A stretch of DNA of 64,000 nt from DAIDKA01 sp963708865 (GTDB taxonomy: Bacteria; Pseudomonadota; Gammaproteobacteria; Steroidobacterales; Steroidobacteraceae): NCBI GenBank assembly GCA_963708865.1, contig CAVPUC010000009.1:124001-188000 (forward strand). The letters are read 5' to 3'. The first letter of the stretch is position 1. Each line of letters begins with the position of its first letter. Below, piece by piece: positions 1-7,879 of this stretch. A program made the position numbers and the translations under genes. Under the pieces are notes generated by a model. That model was not told the origin of the DNA. It saw only the letters and a list, made by a program, of their open reading frames with translations, and made no database searches.

Positions 1-358
1 TATCTGATGTCGTCTCGGTAGACGGCTCCAACCGGGGCTGTGCTGTCGAGTCGGTCATCATTTCGGCTTGCAGCAATGCTGCCACTATTGGTGGCGCGAA
101 CTCGCACCATTCGATGCCTACACCTTGATCGGTGACGCGTGTGACGTACGCAGTGATCGCGGCCTCGGGCTGTGTCGGCCTCGCATAAGGCGCAAACCCC
201 ACGTGTACCAAGCTAAATAGCTGGAGTTCGCACTCAACAACAAACGCACCGCTGCGGCTCAGATTCACAATTCGCCCGATGCTTGCCGTTCGCGGGCGCG
301 TCGACATCATCTCGACAGCCTGATCAATCGAAACCCGTTCTCCCAAGCGATTTTCCAT
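1..358 (-). CDS. PilZ domain protein, partial (3' end off window)
   Basis: Only the first 119 residues are visible; the gene continues past the left edge. Residues R4 and R8 form the RxxxR element and N32-x-S34-x-x-G37 the [D/N]xSxxG element that bind cyclic di-GMP in PilZ domains, and a QGVGIEW strand follows near the end of the barrel. A role as a small c-di-GMP receptor is therefore likely, but no output partner is visible. I chose the ATG at 358 because GGAG lies 6 bases upstream; an in-frame ATG at 370 is the alternative. The tail after the barrel is Thr/Ser rich. Confidence 0.7.
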   Translation of the reverse strand, partial: MENRLGERVSIDQAVEMMSTRPRTASIGRIVNLSRSGAFVVECELQLFSLVHVGFAPYARPTQPEAAITAYVTRVTDQGVGIEWCEFAPPIVAALLQAEMMTDSTAQPRLEPSTETTSD

Positions 359-566
359 GTGGCGCTCCATGGCAACTATTTTCGGGGCTTTTAATGACAC
401 TTTTTGCGCCGTCCGGTCGCTGCGATGTGAGGCGTATCCGGGAGGTCACCGAAACTGCGCTCTCATACGGGCCCTCGCGAACGCGAAGCTGGAGCCATGA
501 CTGTACAAAATCGTGATTGGCAATCGAACCGCCGCATCGGATTAACGAAACTGTCATCGGAATTGC

Positions 567-1229
567 TTAGCTTTTGCGGGGAATTTGCCTTTTACCTCTG
601 CCGGTAGGCGCAGCCGCCCTGCGCCTTGCTTGTCGTTTATGCGGCGGCGCCGTGCGGCCTTCATGTTGCTCGAAGCCGCTTAGTAGCGCTTCTAGGCCGC
701 CTTCGAAACTGGCATCGAAGTCGATGATCTTGGATAGATATTCATGCATTGCAGGACTTTGCTCGTAACCGACCCATCCCACCGTGTAGGCCATGATCGA
801 AGCCTGATAGAGGAGTGCTCGCCGTTCTTCGAGTCCGGAGGAGGTCAAAGGCGCCACGCGAGCCTTAATCGAGTCACTGGGCTTGCCCTGCGGTTGCGCT
901 GCCAGGCAAAGCCGCGCCGAATCCTTATGACTCAGCATGACCTCGCGTAGGCCACGTGCGAATTCCTTAAGCATCGCACTCCAGCCTTGGACGTGACCCT
1001 CACGCTGCGTCGCCGCGTACATGTAGGTAGCTGCCATCCGAGTGACCAACTCGGCACGATTCTTCACGTGCCAATACAGCGCCGGTGGGTGCACATTTAG
1101 ACGATCGGCCACCGCGCGTACGGTCAGGCCCTCGTAACCGTCTGCGTCCAGTACGGCGAAGGCTGCCTCCATGATGCCGCCAAGATCGATTTTCGATCCG
1201 CTTCGCAGCGGTTTGTCCCCTTTGCGCAT
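567..1229 (-). CDS. TetR/AcrR family transcriptional regulator
   Basis: A 220-residue one-component repressor. The N-terminal helix-turn-helix spans roughly residues 16-62, with the typical end 'LYWHVKNRAEL'; the rest is the all-helical ligand-binding and dimer domain, and the last 25 residues are Arg/Lys rich. It is divergent from the MFS transporter gene, whose Rieske oxygenase neighbour lies downstream. A palindrome 24 bases before this start, and a matching one before the oxygenase gene, are likely its operators, so it probably represses itself, the transporter and the oxygenase until an aromatic ligand binds. The ligand cannot be read from sequence. Confidence 0.85.
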   Translation of the reverse strand: MRKGDKPLRSGSKIDLGGIMEAAFAVLDADGYEGLTVRAVADRLNVHPPALYWHVKNRAELVTRMAATYMYAATQREGHVQGWSAMLKEFARGLREVMLSHKDSARLCLAAQPQGKPSDSIKARVAPLTSSGLEERRALLYQASIMAYTVGWVGYEQSPAMHEYLSKIIDFDASFEGGLEALLSGFEQHEGRTAPPHKRQARRRAAAPTGRGKRQIPRKS

Positions 1230-1252
1230 GGTACCCCGAAGATGGGTTGACT

Positions 1253-1272
1253 ATTTACGGATGTTAAATGAA
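1253..1272. promoter_or_regulatory. Probable TetR operator, site 1
   Basis: ATTTA-N7-TAAAT followed by GAA, an imperfect palindrome in the tetR/MFS divergent region and 24 bases from the tetR start. An overlapping repeat GATGTT-N5-AACATC lies at 1260-1276. The same ATTTA-N7-TAAATGAA arrangement recurs at 2812-2831, the only other copy I noticed. Confidence 0.55.
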
Positions 1273-1437
1273 CATCGGGCCCCACTCACGAGCGAATTTG
1301 GCCGGCGCTTGGCAAGTGGGTGATGCGCGTCTGACAGTCCTCAACCACCGATTCTACAGTTCCACCGCGCGCCGCCGGTGAGAAAGGCAAACGAATCGGC
1401 GTTGCCGACTCGGGGGGATAACAGCTGAGGCGCTTGT

Positions 1438-2817
1438 ATGCGTGACTTGGATAGTGAGGTGAGCCCGCCAGGCCGGAAAATCTATTTTCTGCAGAGCTTC
1501 ATCGACGAACAGAGGATCGGGTCGTCCCATCGTTGGATGCTGCTGATCCTTGCGCTGGTAATGTGCGTCGACGCCTTTGACGTATTCGTGGTCGGCAAGA
1601 TCGCACCGGCCATCGCAGTAAACTTTCATGTGCGGTCCTCCGCCATGACGACCGTGTTCCTGATTCAGCAGATTGGCCTCGCGATTGGTGCGTTCGTGGC
1701 GACCCCGTTGGCCGACCGATACGGTCGACAGCGCATGATTGCCGTGTCATTGGCCGCGTTCGGCCTGCTCTCGCTACTCTCCTCTTTGGCGACCAGCCTG
1801 CGAGATTTCGCGATATTGCGCGGCTTTGCGGGTCTATTTCTGTCCGGCTTGCTCCCGATGGTCATCGCGCTGATTGCCGAGTCAGTGCCGCGCAGGCGAC
1901 GAGGGACCTACATATCGATTGCCTTCGTGGCCTACAGTGCAGGGTCTGCGGCGGGTGGAATTCTCGCCGTCTGGCTGCTGGACCGTTATGGATGGCAAAG
2001 CGTCTTCGTCGTCGGCGGCGCAACTCCCCTGCTGCTGGTCCCGCTGGTACTCCTTGTAGTTCCTGAATCGCTCGCGTTTCTGGCCGAGTCGGGTGCCCGC
2101 GCGGAACGTCTCTGGGCCGGCATGAGGCGGCTCGACCCGACGGCGACGATCCCCGAAGCCGCCGTCTTCAAATCGGTCTCGAGATCGAAGGCGATCAAGA
2201 GGGTCCGCCTCGCGATGCTTTTTGACGGAGCCCACCGCAGGGAAACCTTCTTCCTCTGGGCCGCTACGTTCCTGAGCATGGGAGGCATTGCCCTACTGGC
2301 GGCGTGGTTGCCGACGTTCTTACAAGAAATGGCTGGCATCTCGATCAGGCAGTTTGCGCTCTACAGCCTTATTGCATTTATCGGCGGCTTCGCCGGCACT
2401 CTAAGCTCCGGTTGGCTGCTCGATCGAACCTCTGCCACAACGATGGCCCCGATCTACTATGCCGGACTCGCGATTTCGCTATTGTTGCTCGGGCTGTTTG
2501 CGTCCGCTTCCACGGTTTTTGTCGGCGCCCTTGTCTTCTTCAATTTCTTCCAAAGCGGAGGCCAGGCCATACTCAATACGCTGATGTCTCAGATTTATCC
2601 GACAAGCGTTCGCAGCTCAGGGATAGGCTGGGCCGGGGGCATGGGCAGGATTGGTGGAATTGTGCTACCGCTATTCGGTGGCTTGGCCCTTGAGTCCCAC
2701 TTCACCATCGTGACGACCATGACCCTTATCGCCTTGATCCCTTTAGGAGTCGTCATCTCAATGCTCACGATGAGAGCAGTTTCCAGCCCACTTCCCATGG
2801 GGGCGGGAACCATTTAA
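1438..2817 (+). CDS. MFS transporter, aromatic acid:H+ symporter (AAHS) type
   Basis: A 459-residue, 12-segment major facilitator. The first membrane helix carries the charged pair in 'DAFDVFVVGKIAP', like the DxxD motif of AAHS proteins such as PcaK and BenK, and the loop 2-3 signature 'ADRYGRQR' is present. It should import an aromatic carboxylate by proton symport. The ATG at 1438 has GAGG 7 bases upstream. The gene is divergent from tetR and is followed 88 bases later by a Rieske oxygenase, which suggests that the imported compound is the oxygenase substrate. Its stop codon lies inside the second operator palindrome. Confidence 0.85.
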   Translation: MRDLDSEVSPPGRKIYFLQSFIDEQRIGSSHRWMLLILALVMCVDAFDVFVVGKIAPAIAVNFHVRSSAMTTVFLIQQIGLAIGAFVATPLADRYGRQRMIAVSLAAFGLLSLLSSLATSLRDFAILRGFAGLFLSGLLPMVIALIAESVPRRRRGTYISIAFVAYSAGSAAGGILAVWLLDRYGWQSVFVVGGATPLLLVPLVLLVVPESLAFLAESGARAERLWAGMRRLDPTATIPEAAVFKSVSRSKAIKRVRLAMLFDGAHRRETFFLWAATFLSMGGIALLAAWLPTFLQEMAGISIRQFALYSLIAFIGGFAGTLSSGWLLDRTSATTMAPIYYAGLAISLLLLGLFASASTVFVGALVFFNFFQSGGQAILNTLMSQIYPTSVRSSGIGWAGGMGRIGGIVLPLFGGLALESHFTIVTTMTLIALIPLGVVISMLTMRAVSSPLPMGAGTI

Positions 2818-2831
2818 TATCATTAAATGAA
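2812..2831. promoter_or_regulatory. Probable TetR operator, site 2
   Basis: CATTTAAT-ATC-ATTAAATG (2811-2829) is a perfect palindrome with 8-base arms overlapping the MFS stop codon. It keeps the ATTTA-N7-TAAATGAA pattern of the site at 1253-1272. Its place upstream of the oxygenase gene suggests separate control of that gene by the neighbouring TetR protein. Confidence 0.55.
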
Positions 2832-2905
2832 GGTCCCATTCCGCATCGCGCCTTAACATGCGATCTACGCGATCGTAGAGGCGCAGGAACGCGAGGTAAT
2901 CCGCC

Positions 2906-3997
2906 ATGTTCATTCGCAAATGCTGGTACGTCGCAGCCTGGACCCATGAGTTGGGCGAGCGCACTATAATGGCGCGCACAATCATCAACGAGCCGATCGT
3001 TTTCTACCGCACGCAGGCTGGCGAAGCGGTAGCGTTGGAGGATCGTTGCTGCCACCGTTTCGCCCCGCTGTCTGCGGGCCGCCTCGAGGGTGATGACCTC
3101 AGATGCATGTATCACGGCCTGAAGTACGACCCACGTGGCACGTGCATAGAAATCCCGGGACAGGCATTCATCGCACCGAAGACTCGGGTCCGAGCGTTCC
3201 CGGTAGTCGAAAAGCATGGTTGGATTTGGATCTGGATGGGCGCCGCCGCGCACGCAGATCCGACCTTGATACCGACCGCAGTTGGTCCCGATGATCCCAA
3301 TTGGACCATGCGATCCGGGCACATGGACTATGCCGCCAATTACCTACTGATCAACGACAACTTGACCGACTTCACGCACCTATCCTACGTTCATCAAAAC
3401 TCCTTTGGTGCAAGTGAGGAGTTCGCCCGCACACGTCCCACGGTCAGTAGAATCCCCCGTGGAATTCGGGTCCAAAGATGGCTCACAGACGCAGTCCGCC
3501 CGGGCTCTGAGTCGCCACTTCGATCAATGCGCGAGAATGCGGACACCTGGCAGGCGTACGACTATTTAGCGCCTGGCATACTGGTCATGCGCAGCATCTC
3601 ATACCCAAAGGGCACAGCCGATAGGCTCGGCCGCAAAGAGCCGAATCCGCGGGAAGCGCAGGCTGTGCGTGAGAATCTCACGTCGCAGGCCGTCACGCCG
3701 ATGACGGAGAAGAGTACTCGTTACTTTTATGCCTGGGGACCGCGCTGCGGGGAAGGCAGCGACGCGCTAGCCGACGTCATGCTGGGCGTCGCTCAGAAAG
3801 CCTTCGCCGAGGACCGCGCCATGATTGAGGGACAGCAACGAATTATCGACTTCGATCCCGACCGTAAGGAGCGCCTTACGTCGGCGGATCTCGGGCCCAC
3901 GCAAATGCGCCGAGTAATTGACGAACTATTAGCGGCCGAACTCGAGTCAGTTGCCGCGCCACTCGCCGAGGTCACCTCACCGGCTCCGCCTCATTGA
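2906..3997 (+). CDS. Rieske non-heme iron oxygenase, aromatic O-demethylase type (VanA-like)
   Basis: A 363-residue oxygenase alpha subunit. The Rieske [2Fe-2S] ligands are C48, H50, C67 and H70, and the mononuclear iron site is N152-x2-D155-x2-H158-x4-H163. Length and motifs match VanA-type monooxygenases (vanillate, dicamba and phenoxybenzoate enzymes), which oxidise methoxy- or aryloxy-aromatic acids in the cytoplasm. Such enzymes need a VanB-like reductase; none is in the window. The start at 2906 has GAGG nine bases upstream. The transporter upstream and the shared operator suggest one inducible catabolic unit. The exact substrate is unknown. Confidence 0.85.
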   Translation: MFIRKCWYVAAWTHELGERTIMARTIINEPIVFYRTQAGEAVALEDRCCHRFAPLSAGRLEGDDLRCMYHGLKYDPRGTCIEIPGQAFIAPKTRVRAFPVVEKHGWIWIWMGAAAHADPTLIPTAVGPDDPNWTMRSGHMDYAANYLLINDNLTDFTHLSYVHQNSFGASEEFARTRPTVSRIPRGIRVQRWLTDAVRPGSESPLRSMRENADTWQAYDYLAPGILVMRSISYPKGTADRLGRKEPNPREAQAVRENLTSQAVTPMTEKSTRYFYAWGPRCGEGSDALADVMLGVAQKAFAEDRAMIEGQQRIIDFDPDRKERLTSADLGPTQMRRVIDELLAAELESVAAPLAEVTSPAPPH

Positions 3998-4689
3998 GGG
4001 ACAGACCTCGCGCCGGCCGCATCAACCTGATCATTGCGAACCCCGCAAAGGCAGGGGCACCGGTTCACGGTCGCACGTATGTTCCTGATGTGTTTCCAAA
4101 GAAGGTTCGAAATGTTCTGGACAACAAGTTACCGCAAGATAGAGATATGCATTCGCCGTAGCTCATCTATGTAACTTGCCAGCATACGTTCTTGCCGTAT
4201 AGTTGTTTTTCACACGAACTACAGGTTATTTGGTGCGCGCTCACATCGCTCGTTGTTCAAACTCAATAGGCGTTCGGTCTATTTCGCCACCCGATCCGAT
4301 GCCCGGTCATGCGCCTCAAGCGACCAGTTACGCGTGGCGACTTCGGGCGAAAACAGACCAGGTCAATCAAGGCGGCTACGAACTGCTAGCACCCCTGCCT
4401 AACTGCATAGACGTTGGCTTCAGGTATGAGAGAACTCAACCTACTCGGTAGACATCTGGTAGCGCCTTTTTGAGCCCCCGCAGACCGAAAAGGACGAAGC
4501 GGCCGTGGAGCCGTACATTTTGTCGATGGTCACTGGCTACGGGAAAAGATGACCTTCAGGATGGCCGAAACATCGGGAGCTCATCACGGCAATTTGCATA
4601 TTCCGGCAGTGCCGTATAATGGGAAATAACGCGAATTAGATAGTATATCTAATTGATTTAGTTAATATTATGTCGCTGAAACGCAGGTC
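3998..4689. other. Non-coding gap between convergent genes
   Basis: About 690 bases between the Rieske gene and the convergent leucine operon. It is clearly less GC-rich than its surroundings, and I recognise no protein in any frame; the open frame at 4203-4451 (82 codons) has no recognisable motif or convincing ribosome binding site. The only structured part is the promoter-like and palindromic stretch at 4593-4654. Confidence 0.5.
4593..4654 (+). promoter_or_regulatory. Promoter-like element with two palindromes
   Basis: A perfect TATAAT at 4615-4620 is preceded by TTTGCA at 4593-4598 (16-base spacer). The spacer contains CGGCA-G-TGCCG (4604-4614), and 14 bases after the -10 comes AATTAGATA-GTA-TATCTAATT (4634-4654), a perfect palindrome with 9-base arms. 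It points rightward into the 3' end of the opposite-strand citE-like gene, so it would make an antisense transcript or be a relic of a lost gene. Confidence 0.35.
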
Positions 4690-5538
4690 TCAAGCATTTG
4701 CTTGTCGCAGAAGCCTCAATGCCTGCTTCAGGTGCGGGGCATCGACCATCGATCCATTCAGTGACAGGGCGCCCGCGCCGGGGTTGGCTGCAAAGAGGTC
4801 TACAACCGCCCGAGCGTGCTCAAGTGCTTGTGCAGACGGCGTAAACGCCTCATTAATGACCGGGACCTGAGTGGGGTGTATGGCCATCATCCCGACGAAT
4901 CCATCTTGCATCCCACGGCGCGCAAACTCGCCCAGTCCCGTCAGATTCCTGAACGCCGGGAACACCGTTTCGATCGGGCCAACGTTGGCCGCGGCGGCGC
5001 CAAATAGCGCCAGTGACCGTACCAGTCGATAGGGCTCGGATAAGATCTCATCGGATTCCCTGGGGTTGACCGAGCCGACGGCTGCCGCCAGGTCCTCCAC
5101 TCCCCAGGTAAGACCGAGGAGGCGCTCGGCGACCTCACTGTAGGAGCCCAGTCCAAACAGAGCCTGCGGGGTTTCAGTAGCAATCGGCAGGATCGGCGGC
5201 AGACCCTTGCCAAGTGCCGTCAGGCGCCGGTCGAGATCCCGCACCGAAGTTGCCCCTGCGGATTTCGGTAACACCAGTGCATCGGGTCCAAAGGCCATCA
5301 CGCCCTCAAGATCCGCCTCGGCGAGTCCGCTGGTGAGCGGATTGATCCTGACCAGGCGCGACAACCGCCCAGCGCTGTGGCGCAGGAACTGGGCCACCAT
5401 GATTCGCGCCTGTGGTTTGTTGGCAGTCGCAACCGAATCCTCAAGATCCAGAATCAGCGCGTCGGCTCCCGCACCCAGCGCCTTTTCCATGCGCTCGGGC
5501 CGGTCCCCGGGCACGAACAGCAGTGACCGCAATCTCAT
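4690..5538 (-). CDS. CitE-like (HpcH/HpaI fold) acyl-CoA lyase
   Basis: 282 residues of the CitE/HpcH-HpaI TIM-barrel family: 'LFVPGDRPERMEKAL' at the N-terminus, the 'DLEDSV' metal-site strand, 'RLVRINP', 'LVLPKSA', 'TETPQALFGL' and 'WGVEDLAAA'. Family members split beta-hydroxyacyl-CoAs. The start ATG overlaps the stop of the MaoC gene (ATGA), showing translational coupling. It closes an operon with isovaleryl-CoA dehydrogenase and methylcrotonyl-CoA carboxylase and no LiuE-type HMG-CoA lyase. The M. tuberculosis homologue in the same context (Rv2498c) cleaves (R)-HMG-CoA, so that is the best guess here. A 432-codon fusion with MaoC is open only because of a frameshift. Confidence 0.75.
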   Translation of the reverse strand: MRLRSLLFVPGDRPERMEKALGAGADALILDLEDSVATANKPQARIMVAQFLRHSAGRLSRLVRINPLTSGLAEADLEGVMAFGPDALVLPKSAGATSVRDLDRRLTALGKGLPPILPIATETPQALFGLGSYSEVAERLLGLTWGVEDLAAAVGSVNPRESDEILSEPYRLVRSLALFGAAAANVGPIETVFPAFRNLTGLGEFARRGMQDGFVGMMAIHPTQVPVINEAFTPSAQALEHARAVVDLFAANPGAGALSLNGSMVDAPHLKQALRLLRQANA

Positions 5539-5988
5539 GCGGGCGCCTTGTGCAGCAGCGCCATCCGCAGGCACTCGCACACGATCTGATCGCGCTGGTT
5601 CAGCAGTTTGTGCTGGAAAGTCGCGATGCCGGCATGGGGGCGGGACTTCGACTGCCCGAAGGTCTGCGACTTCTGTCTCAGCCCGCATGGTATCGCCGAT
5701 AAACACCGGGCTCGGCATGCGCACTTTGTCGTAGCCCAGGTTTGCGATCAGTGTGCCCAGGGTTGTGTCGTAAACCGTCAGGCCGACCATGAGGGAGAAG
5801 GTAAAGGTGCCGTTGACCAGTATGCGGCCGAACTCTGACTTTGCCGCAAACTCCGCGTCGAGATGCAACGGCTGCGGATTATGAGTCAGGGTCGAGAAAA
5901 TAAGATTGTCCGCTTCCGTGACGGTGCGATGGATTTCGTGGCGAATCCGGTCGCCCAGCTGCCACTGATCGAAAAAACGCCCCGCCAC
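5535..5988 (-). CDS. MaoC-family enoyl-CoA hydratase (one frameshift)
   Basis: A single hot-dog-fold hydratase of about 150 residues. The MaoC motif region reads 'DNLIFSTLTHNPQPLHLD', with the hydratase Asp/His near the start, then 'GRILVNGTFTFSLMVGL' and 'SPVFIGDT'. Near residue 110 the frame breaks: removing one base at about 5654 gives the usual 'LRESKSRP' and continues through 'NQRDQIVCECLRMALL' to a TGA at 5535. The GTG start at 5988 has GGAG 6 bases upstream. In this operon it most likely hydrates 3-methylglutaconyl-CoA to HMG-CoA, the job LiuC does elsewhere; this is inference from context. Confidence 0.7.
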
Positions 5989-5991
5989 GCT

Positions 5992-7872
5992 CTACTCCTT
6001 GGGGGTCGCTGCAATGCGCAGCAGTACCGCGCCTTCGACCACCTGTTGATCGCTGTGGGCGGACAACTCGGCCACCGTGCCGTCGAACGGCGCCAGCAGA
6101 GTATGTTCCAGTTTCATGGCTTCCAGAACCAGCAGACGTTGTCCCCACTTCACGGTCGCCCCGGCGGCAACGTCCAGCGCGACAATTCGGCCCGGCATCG
6201 GCGAGACGATGAGGCCATCAGCGGCCTGCCGTCCATCATGCCGCTTCGTTTTGACCGCGCTGATAGGCCATGCTTCGCCGTCCCTGAACACAATCTGCTC
6301 GCCATTCACGCTGCAGAGTGAGGCGGCAGCAGGAGATTCGCTCAGCTCGACCGAGTAGGTAACGCCCGCCACATCGACCCGTACCCGACGTTCCGGCGCC
6401 GCGGCGATCCGGAATCCCGTCAGCGACTCCCATGGGCCGAGGGCATCGGGCGCCGTTGTGGACGGCAACAAGGCGTGAGCCGCCGCCTGCAGCACCTCCT
6501 CGTCAGGTCCGCTATCCGGCAACAAAACCGCGGCATGCCGCTCGATGAATCCGGTGTCGATATCGCCCGCGGCAAAGTCGGCGTTGGCCAGCGTCCTGGC
6601 CAGAAAACCGGCGTTGGTCCTCACGGGCCACACTTCCACACTGGCGCAGGCTTGAGCCAGCTGGGCTCTCGCCGACTCCCGGTTGGGTCCGTGCGCGATC
6701 AACTTGGCCATCATCGCATCATAGTGCGGCGAGACCGAATCACCCTGCTCCACACCGCTGTCGACGCGAATCGCGCCGGGCAGTCGCAGGTGCTCCAGAC
6801 GGCCAACCGACGGCAGGAACCCGCAGGCCGGGTTTTCCGCGTACAGCCGTGCCTCCATGGCGCACCCTGCGATGGCCAGTTGCTCCTGCCGCCGCGGCAA
6901 TGGCTCCCCGGATGCCACCCGCAACTGCCATTCCACCAGGTCCTGGCCGGTAATGGCCTCCGTCACGGGATGCTCGACCTGCAGCCGCGTGTTCATCTCC
7001 ATGAACCAGATGCGATCGGCGCGCAGCCCGGCGCTGGTATCGGCGATGAACTCGACAGTCCCGGCGCCGACATACCCGACGGCCCGCGCAGCCTTCACCG
7101 CCGCATCGCAGATGGCCGAACGTACCGCCGATGACATGCCGGGTGCGGGCGCCTCCTCGATCACCTTCTGGTGGCGACGTTGCAGCGAGCAATCCCGCTC
7201 AAACAGGTGCACCACCGCCCCGTGCGTATCTGCGAACACCTGCACCTCGATGTGCCGCGGACGCTCGACGTACTTCTCGAGCAGGACACGCTCGTCCAAG
7301 AAGGCCGCAAGGGCTTCGCGGCGACACGAATCCAGTGCGTCCTGGAACTCGGTTCCGGCCACGACCTTGCGGATGCCGCGGCCACCCCCGCCGGCCACAG
7401 CCTTGATCAGCACCGGATAGCCGATCCGGTCCGCCTGCTGTCTCAGGCACTGCCCCGACTGGTCAGCGCCCAGATACCCGGGCGTCACGGCAACACCCGC
7501 ATCGATCATCAATGCCTTGGCTGAATCCTTGCGCCCCATGGCCCGAATCGCGGCGGGGGGTGCACCCACCCAAATCAGCCCGGCCGCCACTACGGCTTCG
7601 GCAAAGTCCGCATTCTCCGAGAGGAAACCGTAGCCGGGATGAACCGCCGCCGCCCCGCTCTGCCGCGCGGCGGCCAGCAACTTTTCCTGGTTCATGTAGC
7701 TGTCGCGCGCCGCAGCTCCCCCGATTCGATAGGCCACGTCGGCTTCTCGGACAAACGGCATGGCGGCATCCACGTCGGAATAGACCGCAATCGTGCGCAC
7801 GCCGAGACGGCGTGCCGTGCGAATGATGCGTCGGGCGATTTCGCCGCGGTTGGCAATGAGCAGGCTGTTCAT
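5992..7872 (-). CDS. liuD: Methylcrotonyl-CoA carboxylase, biotin-carrying alpha subunit
   Basis: 626 residues. An N-terminal biotin carboxylase unit (residues 1-445: 'LIANRGEIARRI', ATP-grasp loop 'AGGGGRGIRKV', 'MNTRLQVEHPVTE') is followed by a linker and a C-terminal biotinyl domain with the target lysine in 'EAMKLEH'. It carboxylates biotin with ATP and bicarbonate and passes CO2 to the LiuB subunit, turning 3-methylcrotonyl-CoA into 3-methylglutaconyl-CoA. I use the second of two adjacent ATGs (7872), 5 bases after AAGG. It starts 7 bases after the liuB stop. The pairing with isovaleryl-CoA dehydrogenase favours methylcrotonyl- over acetyl- or propionyl-CoA. Confidence 0.88.
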   Translation of the reverse strand: MNSLLIANRGEIARRIIRTARRLGVRTIAVYSDVDAAMPFVREADVAYRIGGAAARDSYMNQEKLLAAARQSGAAAVHPGYGFLSENADFAEAVVAAGLIWVGAPPAAIRAMGRKDSAKALMIDAGVAVTPGYLGADQSGQCLRQQADRIGYPVLIKAVAGGGGRGIRKVVAGTEFQDALDSCRREALAAFLDERVLLEKYVERPRHIEVQVFADTHGAVVHLFERDCSLQRRHQKVIEEAPAPGMSSAVRSAICDAAVKAARAVGYVGAGTVEFIADTSAGLRADRIWFMEMNTRLQVEHPVTEAITGQDLVEWQLRVASGEPLPRRQEQLAIAGCAMEARLYAENPACGFLPSVGRLEHLRLPGAIRVDSGVEQGDSVSPHYDAMMAKLIAHGPNRESARAQLAQACASVEVWPVRTNAGFLARTLANADFAAGDIDTGFIERHAAVLLPDSGPDEEVLQAAAHALLPSTTAPDALGPWESLTGFRIAAAPERRVRVDVAGVTYSVELSESPAAASLCSVNGEQIVFRDGEAWPISAVKTKRHDGRQAADGLIVSPMPGRIVALDVAAGATVKWGQRLLVLEAMKLEHTLLAPFDGTVAELSAHSDQQVVEGAVLLRIAATPKE

Positions 7873-7879
7873 CATCGCC

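Noticed and set aside
4690..5988. A 432-codon MaoC-CitE fusion enzyme
   Set aside because: The junction segment has no homology; one extra base at 5654 explains it. The true MaoC C-terminus is in another frame and its stop overlaps a normal CitE start (ATGA).
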